NCBI RefSeq assembly: GCF_040581485.1
Contig: NC_090134.1
Location: 9,300,001-9,364,000 of the forward strand
Source: Linepithema humile
Lineage: Eukaryota > Arthropoda > Insecta > Hymenoptera > Formicidae
Reading direction: 5' to 3'
Length of the DNA stretch: 64,000 bases
Both the position numbers and the translations under genes were made by a program. Positions 51,346-64,000 of this stretch are shown piece by piece. Numbering within the stretch: the first letter of the stretch is position 1; the number at the start of each line of letters is the position of its first letter. Under the pieces are notes generated by a model. It saw only the letters and a list, made by a program, of their open reading frames with translations. It was not told where the DNA came from and did not search any database.

Positions 51346-52708
51346 CGTACACGGCTCAACCGACTTGTTCGCGAAAATGGAGGGAAAATGGAAAGTCTTT
51401 GATCATGAAAGGAAAGAGTTGAAACAAGTGTCGCCACCCTACGCGATTCGATTCTTATGCAGCCGCAGCAATTTCATGGGGATCGCGACATCATTTTTGC
51501 CAATCTGTTAGTGTTACTAGCTACTACACTTTCTGCATTCTATTGTTTTTCTTCTTTTACTTTTTTCCCTAAGCCTAAATATATTGTCCAGATTTTAATA
51601 GAATTATATTATATGATTATGATTAAGTTATTAAATAAATTTAATCAAATAATAGACGATTATTGTGTATGAATTAATTGTAATATTAAAAAATACCTCT
51701 TGAATTATTAAAATTGAGATTGATAGAATTATTAGTAAAATTTGTACAACAATTATTGTTAACAGAATCCAAATTCTATGAATTTGATGAATCTAGAAGG
51801 AAGAGTAGTAAATGTTCTACGATTATACTCTCTGTTAGATAAATAGATCAAGATCTGTTTCATTTGAAATGCAGAGTGCAGCGAACAAAGTTATAATCGG
51901 GAATCCATATTCCGAAGTCAACGAGAAGTTAATTACTATTAAGTACCTCAATTACTTCAACAATCCACTTGACAATACTGATGCTTGTTCAATCGTACGC
52001 GTTTAGATAAGCCAATAACTGAGTAATCTATCTTTGCGAACAAAACGTTTTGACGAAGACGTTGAGCTACGAGCGTTACAGGATGCTTTCGATCGCGATG
52101 CACGGCAAATGTAATATCATGATGTTCTATTCGGCGCTTTCTAGGTCCGCGAAACTGTGCCCCGCGACAAAAAGTGCACATAAAACAACTTTATGGTAGT
52201 CTCATATCCTGCATTCTAAATATGCACGGTATTATTAATGCTTTATATTTCTAGTTAGACATTTTTGGGTTAAATACATTGCCTCTGGAAATTCTATAGT
52301 GATGATTAATTAAAAAATCTAAAACTATTCAAATAAATAAATTTTTAGTTAGTTAAAAAGTTGGTTAATAAATATAAAATAACAATCTTAAACAGAATTT
52401 GTGGTCCAATATTATATTCAAATTATTTTTAATACGCTTTTAAAACGCTATATAGACTGATAATTGCCAAATAAGTCTTAATTTATGATTATTACTTTAA
52501 AGTTATATTTAATACAATCTCGAATATAAGATTGAACTATGAAATCCGTTCTAAAAGTCATCTTGTGTTGATTTGCGTTTTTTGTTGGAAAGCACAAGAC
52601 TCGTCATACAACTCAAATTTATGTTCAAAATTGCTTTAAATATGATCTTAAATTGACAATCGCAAATTATGGCTTATTTGATAACGTACACTTCTTTCCT
52701 ATTCCTAG
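51346..52708. other. Non-coding stretch
   Basis: AT-rich apart from 51350-51500 and 51990-52180. No recognisable gene. A GGTGGCGAC-containing string at about 51434-51450 (minus strand) resembles one at 52714-52722 on the plus strand; the significance is unknown. Confidence 0.45.
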
Positions 52709-52847
52709 CGCCTCTGGTGGCGACTAATAAACTAGAAAAATATAGCTATCAATGCGCCGTATTTCCCATCTCCCATTATTTCGGCTCAGGTTGCCAATCC
52801 TGTTTTTCTATTCGTGTTTCAAGTGATAATCGCTCCGTGTTCGTCGG
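52709..52847 (+). other. Exon-like segment, weak donor
   Basis: Preceded by a strong pyrimidine tract and acceptor (CTTCTTTCCTATTCCTAG). It is open throughout in one frame (residues include LVATNKLEKYSYQCAVF and FGSGCQSCFSIRV) and followed by GTAGTT, a poor donor. Length is 139 bp. The protein is not recognised. It may be a true internal exon, a UTR exon or chance. Confidence 0.22.
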
Positions 52848-52987
52848 GTAGTTAATCGCTGTGCATATTTGATTTATACTTATATTCCACAAAAATTAAT
52901 CTTGCGTAAACAAGTATCAGAGAACAAATTGACGAATGATCATATTACTAAGTATCAGTATGATAAAAAACTTGTTGCTATATTCTT

Positions 52988-53038
52988 GTGATCGGAGGAT
53001 CGTTGTCGTTCGTTGGATTGCGTCGAGCTAGTTTCTAT
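52988..53038 (+). other. Possible end of an upstream exon
   Basis: GC-richer sequence (GATCGGAGGATCGTTGTCG ... GTTTCTATCG) runs into GTACGTATAC, a good splice donor at 53039. No acceptor is evident upstream, so if real it would be a first exon starting in the preceding AT-rich DNA. The start given here is arbitrary: it is where the composition changes. Confidence 0.2.
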
Positions 53039-53485
53039 CGGTACGTATACATTCTACGTTTCATAATATTACAGTTATTGTACGCAATATCAGAGCGCAA
53101 TCGACGAATATTATTTGGAGTTATAAGAGAATTATCAAACAGTAACTGCAAAACATTAACCCTTTTTGCACAAAGAGCGTACATACCGTGCCAAAAATAT
53201 TCGCTGCGGAATGTACACATCGAACCAAAAATATTAGTCAGAAGTAAGCAATTAGTCTGTAAGTAAATATTTGCGCGCTATCTAGAAAACATTTGAACGT
53301 TTGCAAAACGAACATACTAATGATTGTTCTAACATAGTTATGAAGTTGGTACGCTGACCATTAGATTGTTTCGTGTTCTTATGTTATCGTATTGAAATTA
53401 ATAAGATCTCGAGATACGTTAATTTTTGAATAACGGTTAAAAATTGTATCGGCTATGATTAATGTTCATTTTTTATTTCTTTCAG

Positions 53486-53911
53486 GGACCGAAAATACAT
53501 TGTATATGTAACAAGTGTCAAGTCGAAACGAATCGGTCATATTAGTGTGTTAATTAATGCGATCGCGATTAAAAGCAAAAGATTAAATTGTTTACTAACC
53601 TGTAATTCGTGTTATCACATAACGTTACAACATATACCGTGTCGAGACTACCGAATCGGTCGACGAGTGATCGTCATATTTCCGTATTTACTTGATCGAG
53701 GTGCATCGTGTGTGCAATAAGCGTGCAAAGTGGCAAGTCGTTAATTAGTACGCGAGATCATAATTAACGGCGTGTTTCCGATGGATTCGTACGTGTGTGA
53801 GAGATTGTTTGGAACATAGTATTGGCTAGAAACAGGAATGCGGAATGCGGAACCAGGATGCAGGATGCAGGATGTAGGAGCAGCGAGGTGGCATCGGCGA
53901 TGCATCGACCG
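53486..53911 (+). other. Candidate untranslated 5' exon (426 bp)
   Basis: Acceptor side: a long pyrimidine-rich tract ending TTTTTTATTTCTTTCAG at 53485. Donor side: GACCG|GTGAGTAAA, close to consensus. The interior is CpG-containing, of even composition and interrupted by stops in all frames I followed, with a short GGATGCA/GGAATGC repeat near 53837-53873. The last ATG before the donor gives ATGCATCGACCG, which could begin a coding sequence continued in an exon beyond the window. This is the best-supported splice pair in the window, but there is no protein or transcript evidence. Confidence 0.3.
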
Positions 53912-56900
53912 GTGAGTAAATTCATTTATGATATTTGCACAAATGTTCATTTATTTGCGAGACGATCTAGTATCACCGCGTTGTAATAAATGCGATTTTT
54001 AATAAAAGCCTCATGCATTCTCGTGAATTAATTAATAAAAGAGTGATATTTAATTTGTATGTTATTACGCAATATGATAAATTTGAAATTTCTATTGCGT
54101 ATATTGAAGCGTGTCCAAAGATGAACAAATCTATTTATTATACAAATAACTCTTTATTTACTTGATATGAAAAGCAATACTTATTTCCTCATAATTTTTC
54201 ACCTCATAAAACTTTATATGTCAAATTATTCGACAAAATCTGTTTAATTGTACGAAGCTTTAGATACATCTTAATGAAAAATAGACATAAATATAAAAAA
54301 TATTAAAAATATATTTTCACAGAAGAACAGAAATAAGTTGACGTTTAAAAAGAATAAATATAAGTTTAATTATAAATTCTCTTGTTGAAATTATATAAAA
54401 GGACGGAAAGTATCCAGTTGTAATAATTATTTGCATCGTCTATTTAGACTCAGCGCATTTGGTAACTATTTTGTTATGTTTTGCTCACTAGAATAGCTCA
54501 GCACTGTTGTGTAGTCTGCTTTTGTGAATAGTATTCACCGAACTGTTGAACGACAATGGGCTACGCATGGGTGATTGTACGCGTTTATTAGCTTTGTGTT
54601 TTATCTTTTAATCTACAGAAACACACGAACATAGGTAACGGCAACTTTTGCGAAATTGCCACTAATTACATAGCATGCAAACTGAATTTCAACGCTTATT
54701 TCCTCCTGGATCCAAAAACACGTTATTATACAATGTGTCCCATATGTCACACAGTAAACCGCGAAAACATTATACAGAATGTCCTGTATATTTAGTATCT
54801 CTCTCTTTATCACTGAAAATTTCCATTTAAAAATTATTTTTACTTCCATAAGGAAAACAACAAAACAATCTCTAATTGCATACTTTTCTCAAATTTTCTA
54901 AACTGCTAATTTATTTATTTTTTTTATCTCATATAGAGCAATTAAAATTGTTGCTTTCTTGATATTTTGAAGAATTAGTTAAACAAATATTGACTCCACA
55001 TTTTGATAAAAAAAAAATGTTACTGAAATTTATTAATTAACATGTATATAACATGTTCCATATTTATTATGTATTAACGGATTCCGCTACTCCTTTCTTA
55101 TTTTACAAAACACTACAAAGTTTTATACATTTACATGTTTATTGGAAACAAAGATAAAAAATTGTACAGGGTGATATTAAGATAATAAGATATATTTTAT
55201 AATAGCGAATTTACCTTCCTCTCGATTCTTCAAACTGGATTTTTCTTAGTAATTTCCGAAGACTGACGACGACGAGCTTGTCGTCTAAGAAGCAAGCTGT
55301 CGACGGCCGGGAAATTGTAAACGAACTTAATTGACCATGTGCTTTCGCGCGTAGTAGCTTTCGCAAGGAAACAAGTTCGAAGCTTACAGTAGATACGAAG
55401 CTTTCGTCCGCACGAAGGGTGGCTGAAAGGAAAACTTTCCTCTGTTTTCTCTTGTTCATCCCTTCGTCAGGGTTTTCACGTTGTCTTCTCTCTCTTTTTC
55501 TTTCTTCTTTTTTTCTCTCTCTCATTCTCTTCCGTTTCTCTCATGATTTTCTCACGCCCGCACCCTTCATCTTTTTTGTCATTCTCGTTGAAAAAGTTGG
55601 TTCGACAGCGTTAAGTGGCGGAACAGTTCGTCAAGCTGCATATCAGGCCGTTACGAAGGTTCCGATACGCAAAACTTACGGCTTGCCACCGTAACTTTGC
55701 ACTTTCTTTGTCAGTCGGGTAAGAAACTCGATTACGAAATCGCGGCGAGAGAAAGTTGGGACGATATCACGCGCACGCGACACCGTAACTTTAAAACTGC
55801 CTTCGTGAGCCCTTTCTCTGTTGCCGCACATGTGAATAGTTTCTTCCAGACACTAAACAGACATTTTACGTTGACGAGATAAATTGTCTGAAATTATAAT
55901 ATTTCTCACAAGTTGGTCAAATAATTTAGTTAGAATAGAGATACTTATATGCATGGCTGTTTTAGAAATACAGTTATAAAGCTCTTTAATTTATTTAACA
56001 TTTACATTTAACATTTGCCATTTTAATATTTACATATTAACATTATTTATTTATATAATAATTTATTTTTTTATTGATTTTTTATTATTTTTTATATATT
56101 TTTTATTTTTTATTTTTTTTATTTATTTTTTAAAATGCAATTTACAACGCTTTAAAAAATTAATTAAAATTTATTTTATTCGCGTTTCTCGCAATTATAA
56201 TCGTGGTTTATCTTGGATAGAAAAGACTATAAAATTATATTGCAGTTCTTATAATCTTTTTTACAAAGAATGTTCTTTCATGAAATCGTACACTCGTTAC
56301 AAACGTGACCGCGAATTTATAAGATGAAACTGACAAATTTATGAGCAGGCTTTCTTCAGAGAGGCAACGGTATCGATAGTCAGCAAAAATGCGTTCAAGA
56401 TTTCTCGCAAAGTTTTCAAAGGCTTATATCCACTCGGTACAGTAAACTCAAAAGAATAAAACCGACAGGAGATTCGTTTGGACGCGTACTGGCAACCATT
56501 GCGGCTAGCCGCGTATGTTCCATTGAAAGTTTTAGTACGCCGATCGAATCCACGGAACAAAAGGAAAAATACGACCGCGTACATATGAGCAGATTCCAAA
56601 CTTCTTATTCATACTTTCGATTGCGATTGTCTCCCCAAAGAAGAATCCAATAATAAATTTCTCAAAAGCGCGATCGTGAAGAAAAATGGCGATTAAAAGA
56701 AATCTCTAAAGAAACATTTATATCTGACGAAAAATTTGTAAGCTAACATAAAATGTCAGTGCAAAAATTATCCAAAATCTTGCAATTTGCTTTACTTAAT
56801 CCATTAGCAGCTAATATCTTATTTTTAAAACAAAATTTTATTTACGTAAGAAAGTAAAATGATTCTAATAATAATAAATAATTTTCTTTCAAGTTTTCGT

Positions 56901-59900
56901 AGCAATTTCTCAACATTAAATTATTAACTATTTATTATTCTAGTATTAATCTGAGAAAAATAAGAATTGTAGGATTTAAGATACTAAAATTCTGTATTTT
57001 ATAATTACTATCTTTAATAAGTTTTTTCTCCATTAACATATCCACAAATTCTTTTATTATATTATTTATACACAACTTTATTTGAACATTTTATACACCA
57101 CTTTTGCATAAAAAATAATAAAATAAAGCTAAAAAGTTGCGGATCTTTTCTATTCAAAGATGACTATTCTTTTCGAGCCCAACGTAGCATCCACTTCCTA
57201 CAGTGCATCCGCATCGCGAGACAAACAAAAACAAACGAGCGCGCGTTGCAAGGCCGGTCGACGGCAAGCAAATTCGCTCGCGGGTTTCAGTTAAAACAGC
57301 TGGACGGACGAGAAGAAAGATCGAGGTGTTCGCCGGCTTGAGAAAAGCGCAGCTGTGCCGGGCAACGGTGGCAAGAGCGCTTAAATCCTTGAAAAAAGGG
57401 GAATGGGATTTTTTGTCGGTTCTGACGCGCTCTTGGCTATCGTTGTCTCTTGGGAATCACCCTCTTCCCGTCTCCTAGCCGCGCCTCACTTCTACCGAGC
57501 TTAAAATTATTTTTATCCATGACGAGGAAAAAGACTCTCTCTTTCTCTCTCCCTTTCTCTTCTTAGCAGCATCTTATTTCTTTCTTTCTTCTTTCTTTAT
57601 GTTGCTCACGTTTTTCCGGCTGCAATCCGCCGAGGAAGGATTCTCGACCCTTCTCTTTATTTGTCTCCGGCAGATAATTAATTTCTGACTCAAAGAACGC
57701 GCCGCGAAACTCGTCCGCTTATTTTCGCGTTTTGCCGAATTCTTCACTTTGAGTGGCACAATTCAAGAGATCTAAGATAGGAGAATTCGATATGTAATAA
57801 GAAACATTTTTAATATAAATAAAATAAGACACGCAATTATAGAAGTGGAAAAAACCTGCTGATGGAAACGTAGTAAAAATATTTTTAGACAATTTATCTC
57901 GCGTAACATAAATTTACCATAATTTATCACACTTTATCACATTTAATTACAGTTATAACAAGAGACATTTTTATCATAGATTAAAAATATAGCGTCTTTT
58001 GAATTGGAATTTATGTTGATTCTTGTTGTCACTTTTTATTTCGAGAAAAATAACAAGAAATATTTGATCAGTAATCCTGTCTTAATATCGCTTCCTTTTC
58101 TGGTCTTTATCTCTTTTGTAACGTTATATTTTCTTCAGTATCGGAGCGGATCTTCTCCTACTCGGGCTAATTGTTCCGAAATTAAAGAACGAGCGGAAAA
58201 AAGAGCCTTTGACGAAATTGCGCGTTCTCGGCATTAAGACGCTGTAATCCGATGAGCCTCTCTCTGCGTTATTTGTTTAATACTCTTTTCTACTTCCCCG
58301 TTCTTTCCCTCGAGAATGCTTTTCACTCTCGGTATTCCACGAACATTCGTTATGCCGTTATCTCATATCTCTCGTAAGCTCCTTCCGCGAGCGACAACGA
58401 GTCCGGCTGCCGGCGCGCGGCGCTTCTGGATAAAATTCTCCACGACTTCTTCCATTCTCGTTCCCGCAATAGAACCCACGACGGACGCTATTAACGTAAT
58501 TAGTCCCAAGGGAAAGAGAGAGAGAACGTGTCAAGCAAAGCTCTTTACCTCACGGCCATTAACAAAGACCCCCTTCTCCAGTAGCTCTGCTCAAATTTCT
58601 TCAAGTTCTTGGAGCATTTCTTGCGAGCGGCATGGGTGCTCTGCTCTTTTTTAAAGACCAAGACGAAAGTGGAACGACCTCAGTAATGTGCTCTCTTGCA
58701 CATTTTTCCATCGTACTGCTAGCGCGCCTCGTTTTCAGGAATAACGAACTCGCGCGGTTGATTAAGCTCCGTCTTATTCTCATTTTCGTATGGACATTGC
58801 GTTTCGTTATTTTTTCCGCGTTATTTTCTTTTAGAGGTACGGTGCATTTGATATAATTAATGCCGCGAAAGAGAAATCCGAAATTTTGTTTTCCACTTTT
58901 AGCAATATTTCATCTGTCAACTATAAGCATCTCAAGTACATAGTATTTGAAGTAGTATGCAAAAATATTAAAGATTCAAAACATGTATATTAACTTGTCG
59001 ATTAGAGCATAATGTTAAAATATTTTTTTATTAGTATTGATAGCATTGGATAATGTGTAGAGTTCATGTCTAAACAGTGTAATTAATTTCTTTTTATGCG
59101 TTAATTACTCTTTTGAACATTTTTATTTTTATACAACCAGCTCCACAAAACATTTATCTTCGCTTATCGTTATTATCATTTCTGTGCATAGATCTGGAAG
59201 ACGAGGGGCTGTCGTATTTCCTCTGAATTAATTATTCGGCATCCCCTTATGTGGATTAGATAGTACGAGAGTTGAATCGTTGATGGGTTTCTTTGATATT
59301 GAACGGGTTGAAGGGCACGAGATAAAGGAGCAATGAGGTCGTGGGCGCAAGAGAGAGACAGAATCATGATTTACGAACATGTCAGATTCCTGATCGATCG
59401 TTATCACTTATCTCTTCCGGCATGCAATATTTCTCGTAGACGCAGATTTAGCAAATGTGAAGCCGCACGCGTAGTAGATTAATAAACAAATAAAATTCCT
59501 TAATATTATAATTATTACATAAGAAATTATTTGATTTTGTTGTTAACAAATTATAACTATAATAATAAATATTGAACATAAAATGTATATACTTAAAGTA
59601 AAGTCATAAATATTGCCATTCAAAAATAATTCATATATTTTCAAACCAATGATGTTATATTTGTATATTTTTTGAATTTTTTTCGTAAATGTCTCTCTTA
59701 AAATTTATTTATTTGTATCATCCAAAGCAAGTCTTAAAAACTTGCCATTGAGAAATCCTGCTGCGTAGACGAAGGAAGAAGATAATTGCTGATGTTTCTT
59801 CACGAGCTTCTAAATAAACTCACGAGGCGCAATAATTTACAGCAAATGCAAGGCGCGTCGAGGAAGTTTCGCGAGTGAGTGAATCGCGTGCTAAAACAAA

Positions 59901-60960
59901 ACTTTGAAGGAAGTATTTATCGCTTGTTTCTCCTTCAAGCAGTAGTCTTCCTGACTTCGATACATCTCTCTGCTCGCAAACACGCTTTAAACCGTTCTTT
60001 TCGAGTTGCATTCAGCTTGTCACAGCTTTCGTGCGTGTCCTGGATATCGACAAGACTGAATTGTCTTCTTTCAAGACGGATTTCATTTTTAACTTTAAAA
60101 ATAAGGGAAAACTTGCAGAGTACTAACCAAGTGAAAATGGAAAATAATTTATTCAAATAATTTGTCGTTTTTTTAAAACATTTAAGAAAGTAACACGTAA
60201 GAAAGTAAAAAGAAAGTATAATGAGAATATTTATCGTGGATTCTAAAAAAAAGAATATAAAATATTTTCTTAACTTCTACATTAGAATTATTATTACAAC
60301 ATGACAATTTTATGAGATCTTGATAACAAAAAGAGTAATTTGATAAAAAATAGAGAATAAAATAAAAAATTAACTTACTATATTTATATAGTATACGTTC
60401 ACTTGATTCTTTTTTTACAGTAAAGTATTTAGGCCATTTATTTTCAAACTGATACAAGTTAATCTTTAAAATGGAGCTTTAATATCGAGCACATAGAGAA
60501 TTCATAAGCATTGCAGAATTAGCTACAGTAAAAAACATGCTAATTTTAAACAGATTGTTAACATTCTCAATTTTGTACACTAAAAAATTATCTACAACAA
60601 ATTAATAAGATTTTCGAAACGCTACATACGCCACTCGTAGTACTCATTTTAGCTTCACACATTCTCCTGTTGGGAAGGCGACAGTAACCTCCGTGTCGCG
60701 GAGAGACCGTAATTAAGAATGCAAGACGAAATACACTTTGAAAGTGGAGGGAAACCGGCGAGATCTCTCTTTCTTTCTCTCTTGACCCGAAAACAAATGT
60801 CAGTGGCTTTAAAGCGGGCAAATGTCGCTCGCTTCCTGCGAAGATTTTACCCAGGTTGTAACGATCGTTGTCGTCGTTGAAGGAATGCAGGGAGATTTTG
60901 GCCACGCTCCAGTAGAATAAAATCTTGTAACGGACTTACAGACGCTAACCTCTTAGCCCT
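53912..60960. other. Non-coding stretch (possible intron)
   Basis: If the 53486-53911 exon is real this would be intron. GC-richer islands lie at 55210-55880, 56340-56640, 57170-57780, 58130-58860, 59170-59480, 59760-60070 and 60600-60950. A 20-bp palindrome-like TATACAGAATGTCCTGTATA (54771-54790) repeats the end motif of the MITEs. No recognisable protein, although the islands at 55.4 and 58.3 kb are open for 90-112 codons on one or other strand. Confidence 0.45.
55484..55523 (+). repeat. Pyrimidine tract
   Basis: Forty bases of uninterrupted C and T (TTCTCTCTCTTTTTCTTTC-like), continuing with few breaks to about 55540. Simple sequence. A frame across it encodes Ser/Leu/Phe repeats, which is compositional. 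Confidence 0.85.
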
Positions 60961-60970
60961 CCTCCCTTCT

Positions 60971-60995
60971 CCCCCCCCCCCCTCGCTGCCCCCCG
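60971..60995 (+). repeat. Interrupted poly-C tract
   Basis: A run of 12 C, then TCGCTG, then six C, so the opposite strand has two long G-runs separated by a few bases. It may form quadruplex structures on the minus strand. The run length may be unreliable because of slippage. Confidence 0.85.
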
Positions 60996-63900
60996 ACAGG
61001 ATTAAGCTCTTTCGAGATGCGCAGGAATTCACTGAAATTCCCCTTCATCGTCGTCGAGATGTTTCCTCCGATCTTCTTTGATCTTTCGCTGTTGGCAATC
61101 AATCTTGCAACACTTCTACAATATTCTTTCATCTCACTAATCTTCTTGCCTTCACCCTGTACTGAAAATCTCTAACTCTGAAATTTCTTTTAGATGATTT
61201 TGTTTTTTAAGGCCTCAGATGATTATTGTGATATTATGAAATCTATTGTTGATTGCTATAATTTTCCAAATTATTGATATTCAAATATTATTAATACAAA
61301 TAATAATATTATGATATCGCAACAGAATATTTTAATCAATTATTTATGAATTAATATTAAAAGTAGAATATTAATATTGCATTTAAATAATTAATTCTTG
61401 ATTATTTTTATAACTTATTATTTTTGGTTTAATAACTTCTTTTATTTATATTTGATATATACATTTTGGCTACATACATATATCACAAATATTTTATTAT
61501 TTTTGTAGCACAACGAATAGAGAAGCTTTAATTTAGATTTCGATGATGCGATTTTTGCGGTTTATTAAAAGAATAGCCCCTCTACTATCTCAACAGCAAC
61601 TCTGACTACGTGCAACTATTTTCGCCATTTTTCCATCCAAACTACCGCCCACCATTTTTTTCCTGTCCTCGTTTTGCTAGCTTGTTCCCGGGGCTTTTTC
61701 GGAATTAATCCCTAGGCACCTACTACCTTCTCCTAATTGCTTCCTGCTGGTAATACTTTCATTTCCACGCCTCTGCGCACCGTTGTAACATGTCTCAATT
61801 CCTAAGCGAGTAACTCTCCGGCCACTTGCCTCTTCAACCCTTCTCTACTCGTCTTGCTTTTTCCCTCAAAAGCTCGGTTAACTAGCATATTTAATCCTTA
61901 TCTTCAAATTGTTTATGCATAAAAGGAATATATAGCTATTTTTCTATCTTGTATTTAAAATTATAAACACAGATTTTTATATTGCTATAATTTAAAAAAG
62001 TATTTTATACTTAAATTTTATACTTAATATCAGATTTGAAATTTTTTATTACATGGTTACTAGATATCTATTTATAATAGAAAAATTTAATATAACTAGT
62101 AATATTTCTAAGTATAATTGCATAACTGTGCAATAGCAAGCAATATATGCAAGATATATAATAATGAAAAAGTCACATCCTACTGTTAAAGATTTAAATA
62201 ATTTTAGATATATTGCAACAAATTTAAAACATTGTCCAAAACTAATTTCTAGTCAAAATATTGTTTCCTTTTTCCATAAAATTGAAGGTAGCCTTTATGC
62301 TGTACATTGTTTCCCTTAGACGATTTCTTTGTGTGATATTAATACCGCGCTATTGGAGTGAATAAATTTCCCTTATTCTAAAAGTCTGTCACATTCAATC
62401 TATCAGTCTTTTGCCTTTTATCAAAACAATGGTCACAAATAGAACAGCAAGCATTTTTGCATTGGCAGGAAACTAAAGAAATACGAAGAAATACATATAT
62501 AAAAATGTGAAAATATAAATAACAATAAAAATAATATTGTATATGTATGTACATGTATTAATATACGATGTTTTCTCTTAAATTTATATCTTTATATTGC
62601 ATATTTTGACAAACGAGATCCATATTGCAAATTACTAATTACTTGGAAAATTGCAATTATATGGAAAATTTTTAGAATATATACATAATTAAATTTAATA
62701 TATTAGAATGACAATTTACAATTTAGTACGTTAGAATATTTTTTCAAATTTTTATCACAAAGTGATATATTGAACACAAAAAGCAAATGGATTTGAATTT
62801 TAGAAGTATGTTGTACATTTTATTCAATTTGCATTCTATTGATGATACATGCATTTTTATAACCGTGCATTTGTATTTTGCATACATTTTAATTAAACAT
62901 GTTTTTACAATATTGGCCATCATAGATGACATATATTATTTGAAATATTAAAATAAAAGGAGTAGGGAAAAAATTCGATTTTATTGAAAATTGCGTGTAT
63001 TTGTTCTTTTATGTTATTGGGAAAATTGTATTGTTAATCAAATGTTGACATGCATTTTTATATCTTGAAAATTTTCAATCCAAAAAGATGTAAGTGAGTG
63101 CGTGTAATATAGAATACGTGTGACAGAATAAATTTGATATAAAATATATTTTATAATAACAGTTTGACAGATGAATATTTAATATCGTTCAATTTTTTGT
63201 CTCCAAAAGTTTCATATTTAAAATTTTTCTCATTCCTCAAAATTTTTTTCGTATTACAAATTTCAATTTAATTAAGATGCATCTTTTATTTATTTTGCAT
63301 ATAAAAAGATCTTTGTAGAAAAAAGAATTTTATGTGAAATATGTTTTCGTAATAGAAGTTTAGTATAAATATTAAAAAAAAAAACAGTATATTGCATATC
63401 GTAACAAGATGATATACATTGAAGAATTTCCTGTACCTTTGGTATTGGAAAAGTCGAACATTAATATTACAATATGCCTTTTACATTTCTATTGGAAAAG
63501 ATATCGAATATCGGACTGTATATTTCCCATGGCAGTATTAATTGTCGATAATATTTCTGTGTTTTTCCGCATATATCTTAATAATCTCCAATTTTTTATG
63601 TGTAAATAATTTCGAATTACTCCGTTGTCGCGATATGTATTAACATCTATCGGAGTACATTTGTGCATGCACATTTGATCTTAAACGCAGACTATATTTA
63701 CTTTGCATCTCGTATCTTGTGATTTATTAATTATTCATTAAACATGCATATTGCATGAAAGAGGAATAATTGTAGGCTTCAGACGAGCAAAATTAGTCAA
63801 GTATATTGAAGAATACGTTTATTCTAGCAAAGATACAAAAACAGCAATATAGCATAGAGTCCATTAAATAAAGCTTGATATTCTGCCTTTTATATTCTTA

Positions 63901-64000
63901 ACTTAATGCGATTGAGAATGGTGTTAAATTAATCAATAACATGCATAATTATTTTTCAACGCTAAAACTATTCCTGTAGTAAGCTTTTTAATTAGTCGAG
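60996..64000. other. AT-rich non-coding stretch
   Basis: No gene is recognised. A slightly GC-richer patch lies at 61540-61870. The rest is AT-rich with many stops in all frames. No repeat or transposon end was noticed. Confidence 0.55.

Noticed and set aside
52705..52722. CTCF-like site (GCCACCAGAGGCGCT on the minus strand)
   Set aside because: It lacks one base of the conserved core spacing and cannot be told from chance without binding data.
57535..57570. Strong pyrimidine tract with TTCTTAG acceptor
   Set aside because: It is followed by more pyrimidine simple sequence and only a 29-codon frame, with no donor that makes sense.

Overview
The window looks like nuclear DNA from an insect, most likely a hymenopteran and plausibly an ant. 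It is AT-rich, with scattered patches richer in G+C and CpG, many simple repeats, short DNA transposons and a mariner element. No rRNA, tRNA or prokaryotic-style gene was seen. The taxon is an inference from style, not from a diagnostic gene. The window reads as a gene desert or long intron: I recognise no host protein-coding gene, and most open frames behave like chance frames in the GC-richer patches.

Layout. From 1 to about 45 kb the DNA is unique-looking non-coding sequence with occasional repeats: a nearly identical 128/131-bp direct repeat (13927 and 15022), an old 160-bp palindromic element (21027-21186), a 92-bp pure polypurine tract (32424-32515), a CA/CG alternating tract (30928-30976), a (TC)n tract preceded by poly-C (42124-42168) and a diverged tandem duplication (42362-42703). 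From 45.1 to 48.6 kb lies a large imperfect inverted repeat with arms of about 1.2 kb and a spacer of about 170 bp. Each arm carries a short palindromic element ending in TATACAG. The left arm also carries an 889-bp mariner with 29-bp terminal inverted repeats, a TA duplication and a transposase gene broken by one internal deletion. The right arm keeps the matching empty site, so the mariner arrived after the arms formed.

From 49.7 to 51.4 kb there is a young 164-bp palindromic MITE, an eight-unit 13-bp tandem repeat, a 60-bp-period minisatellite whose units recur in both arms, and several very short exon-like modules on the minus strand that share a CG|GTAA junction. From 52.7 to 53.9 kb there are three exon-like segments on the plus strand with reasonable splice signals, the best being 53486-53911. 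They could be untranslated 5' exons of a gene further right. The remainder, to 64 kb, is AT-rich non-coding DNA with pyrimidine and poly-C tracts.

The features most worth testing are the large inverted repeat as a possible hairpin-RNA (endo-siRNA) source, and the cluster of micro-exon-like modules beside it.
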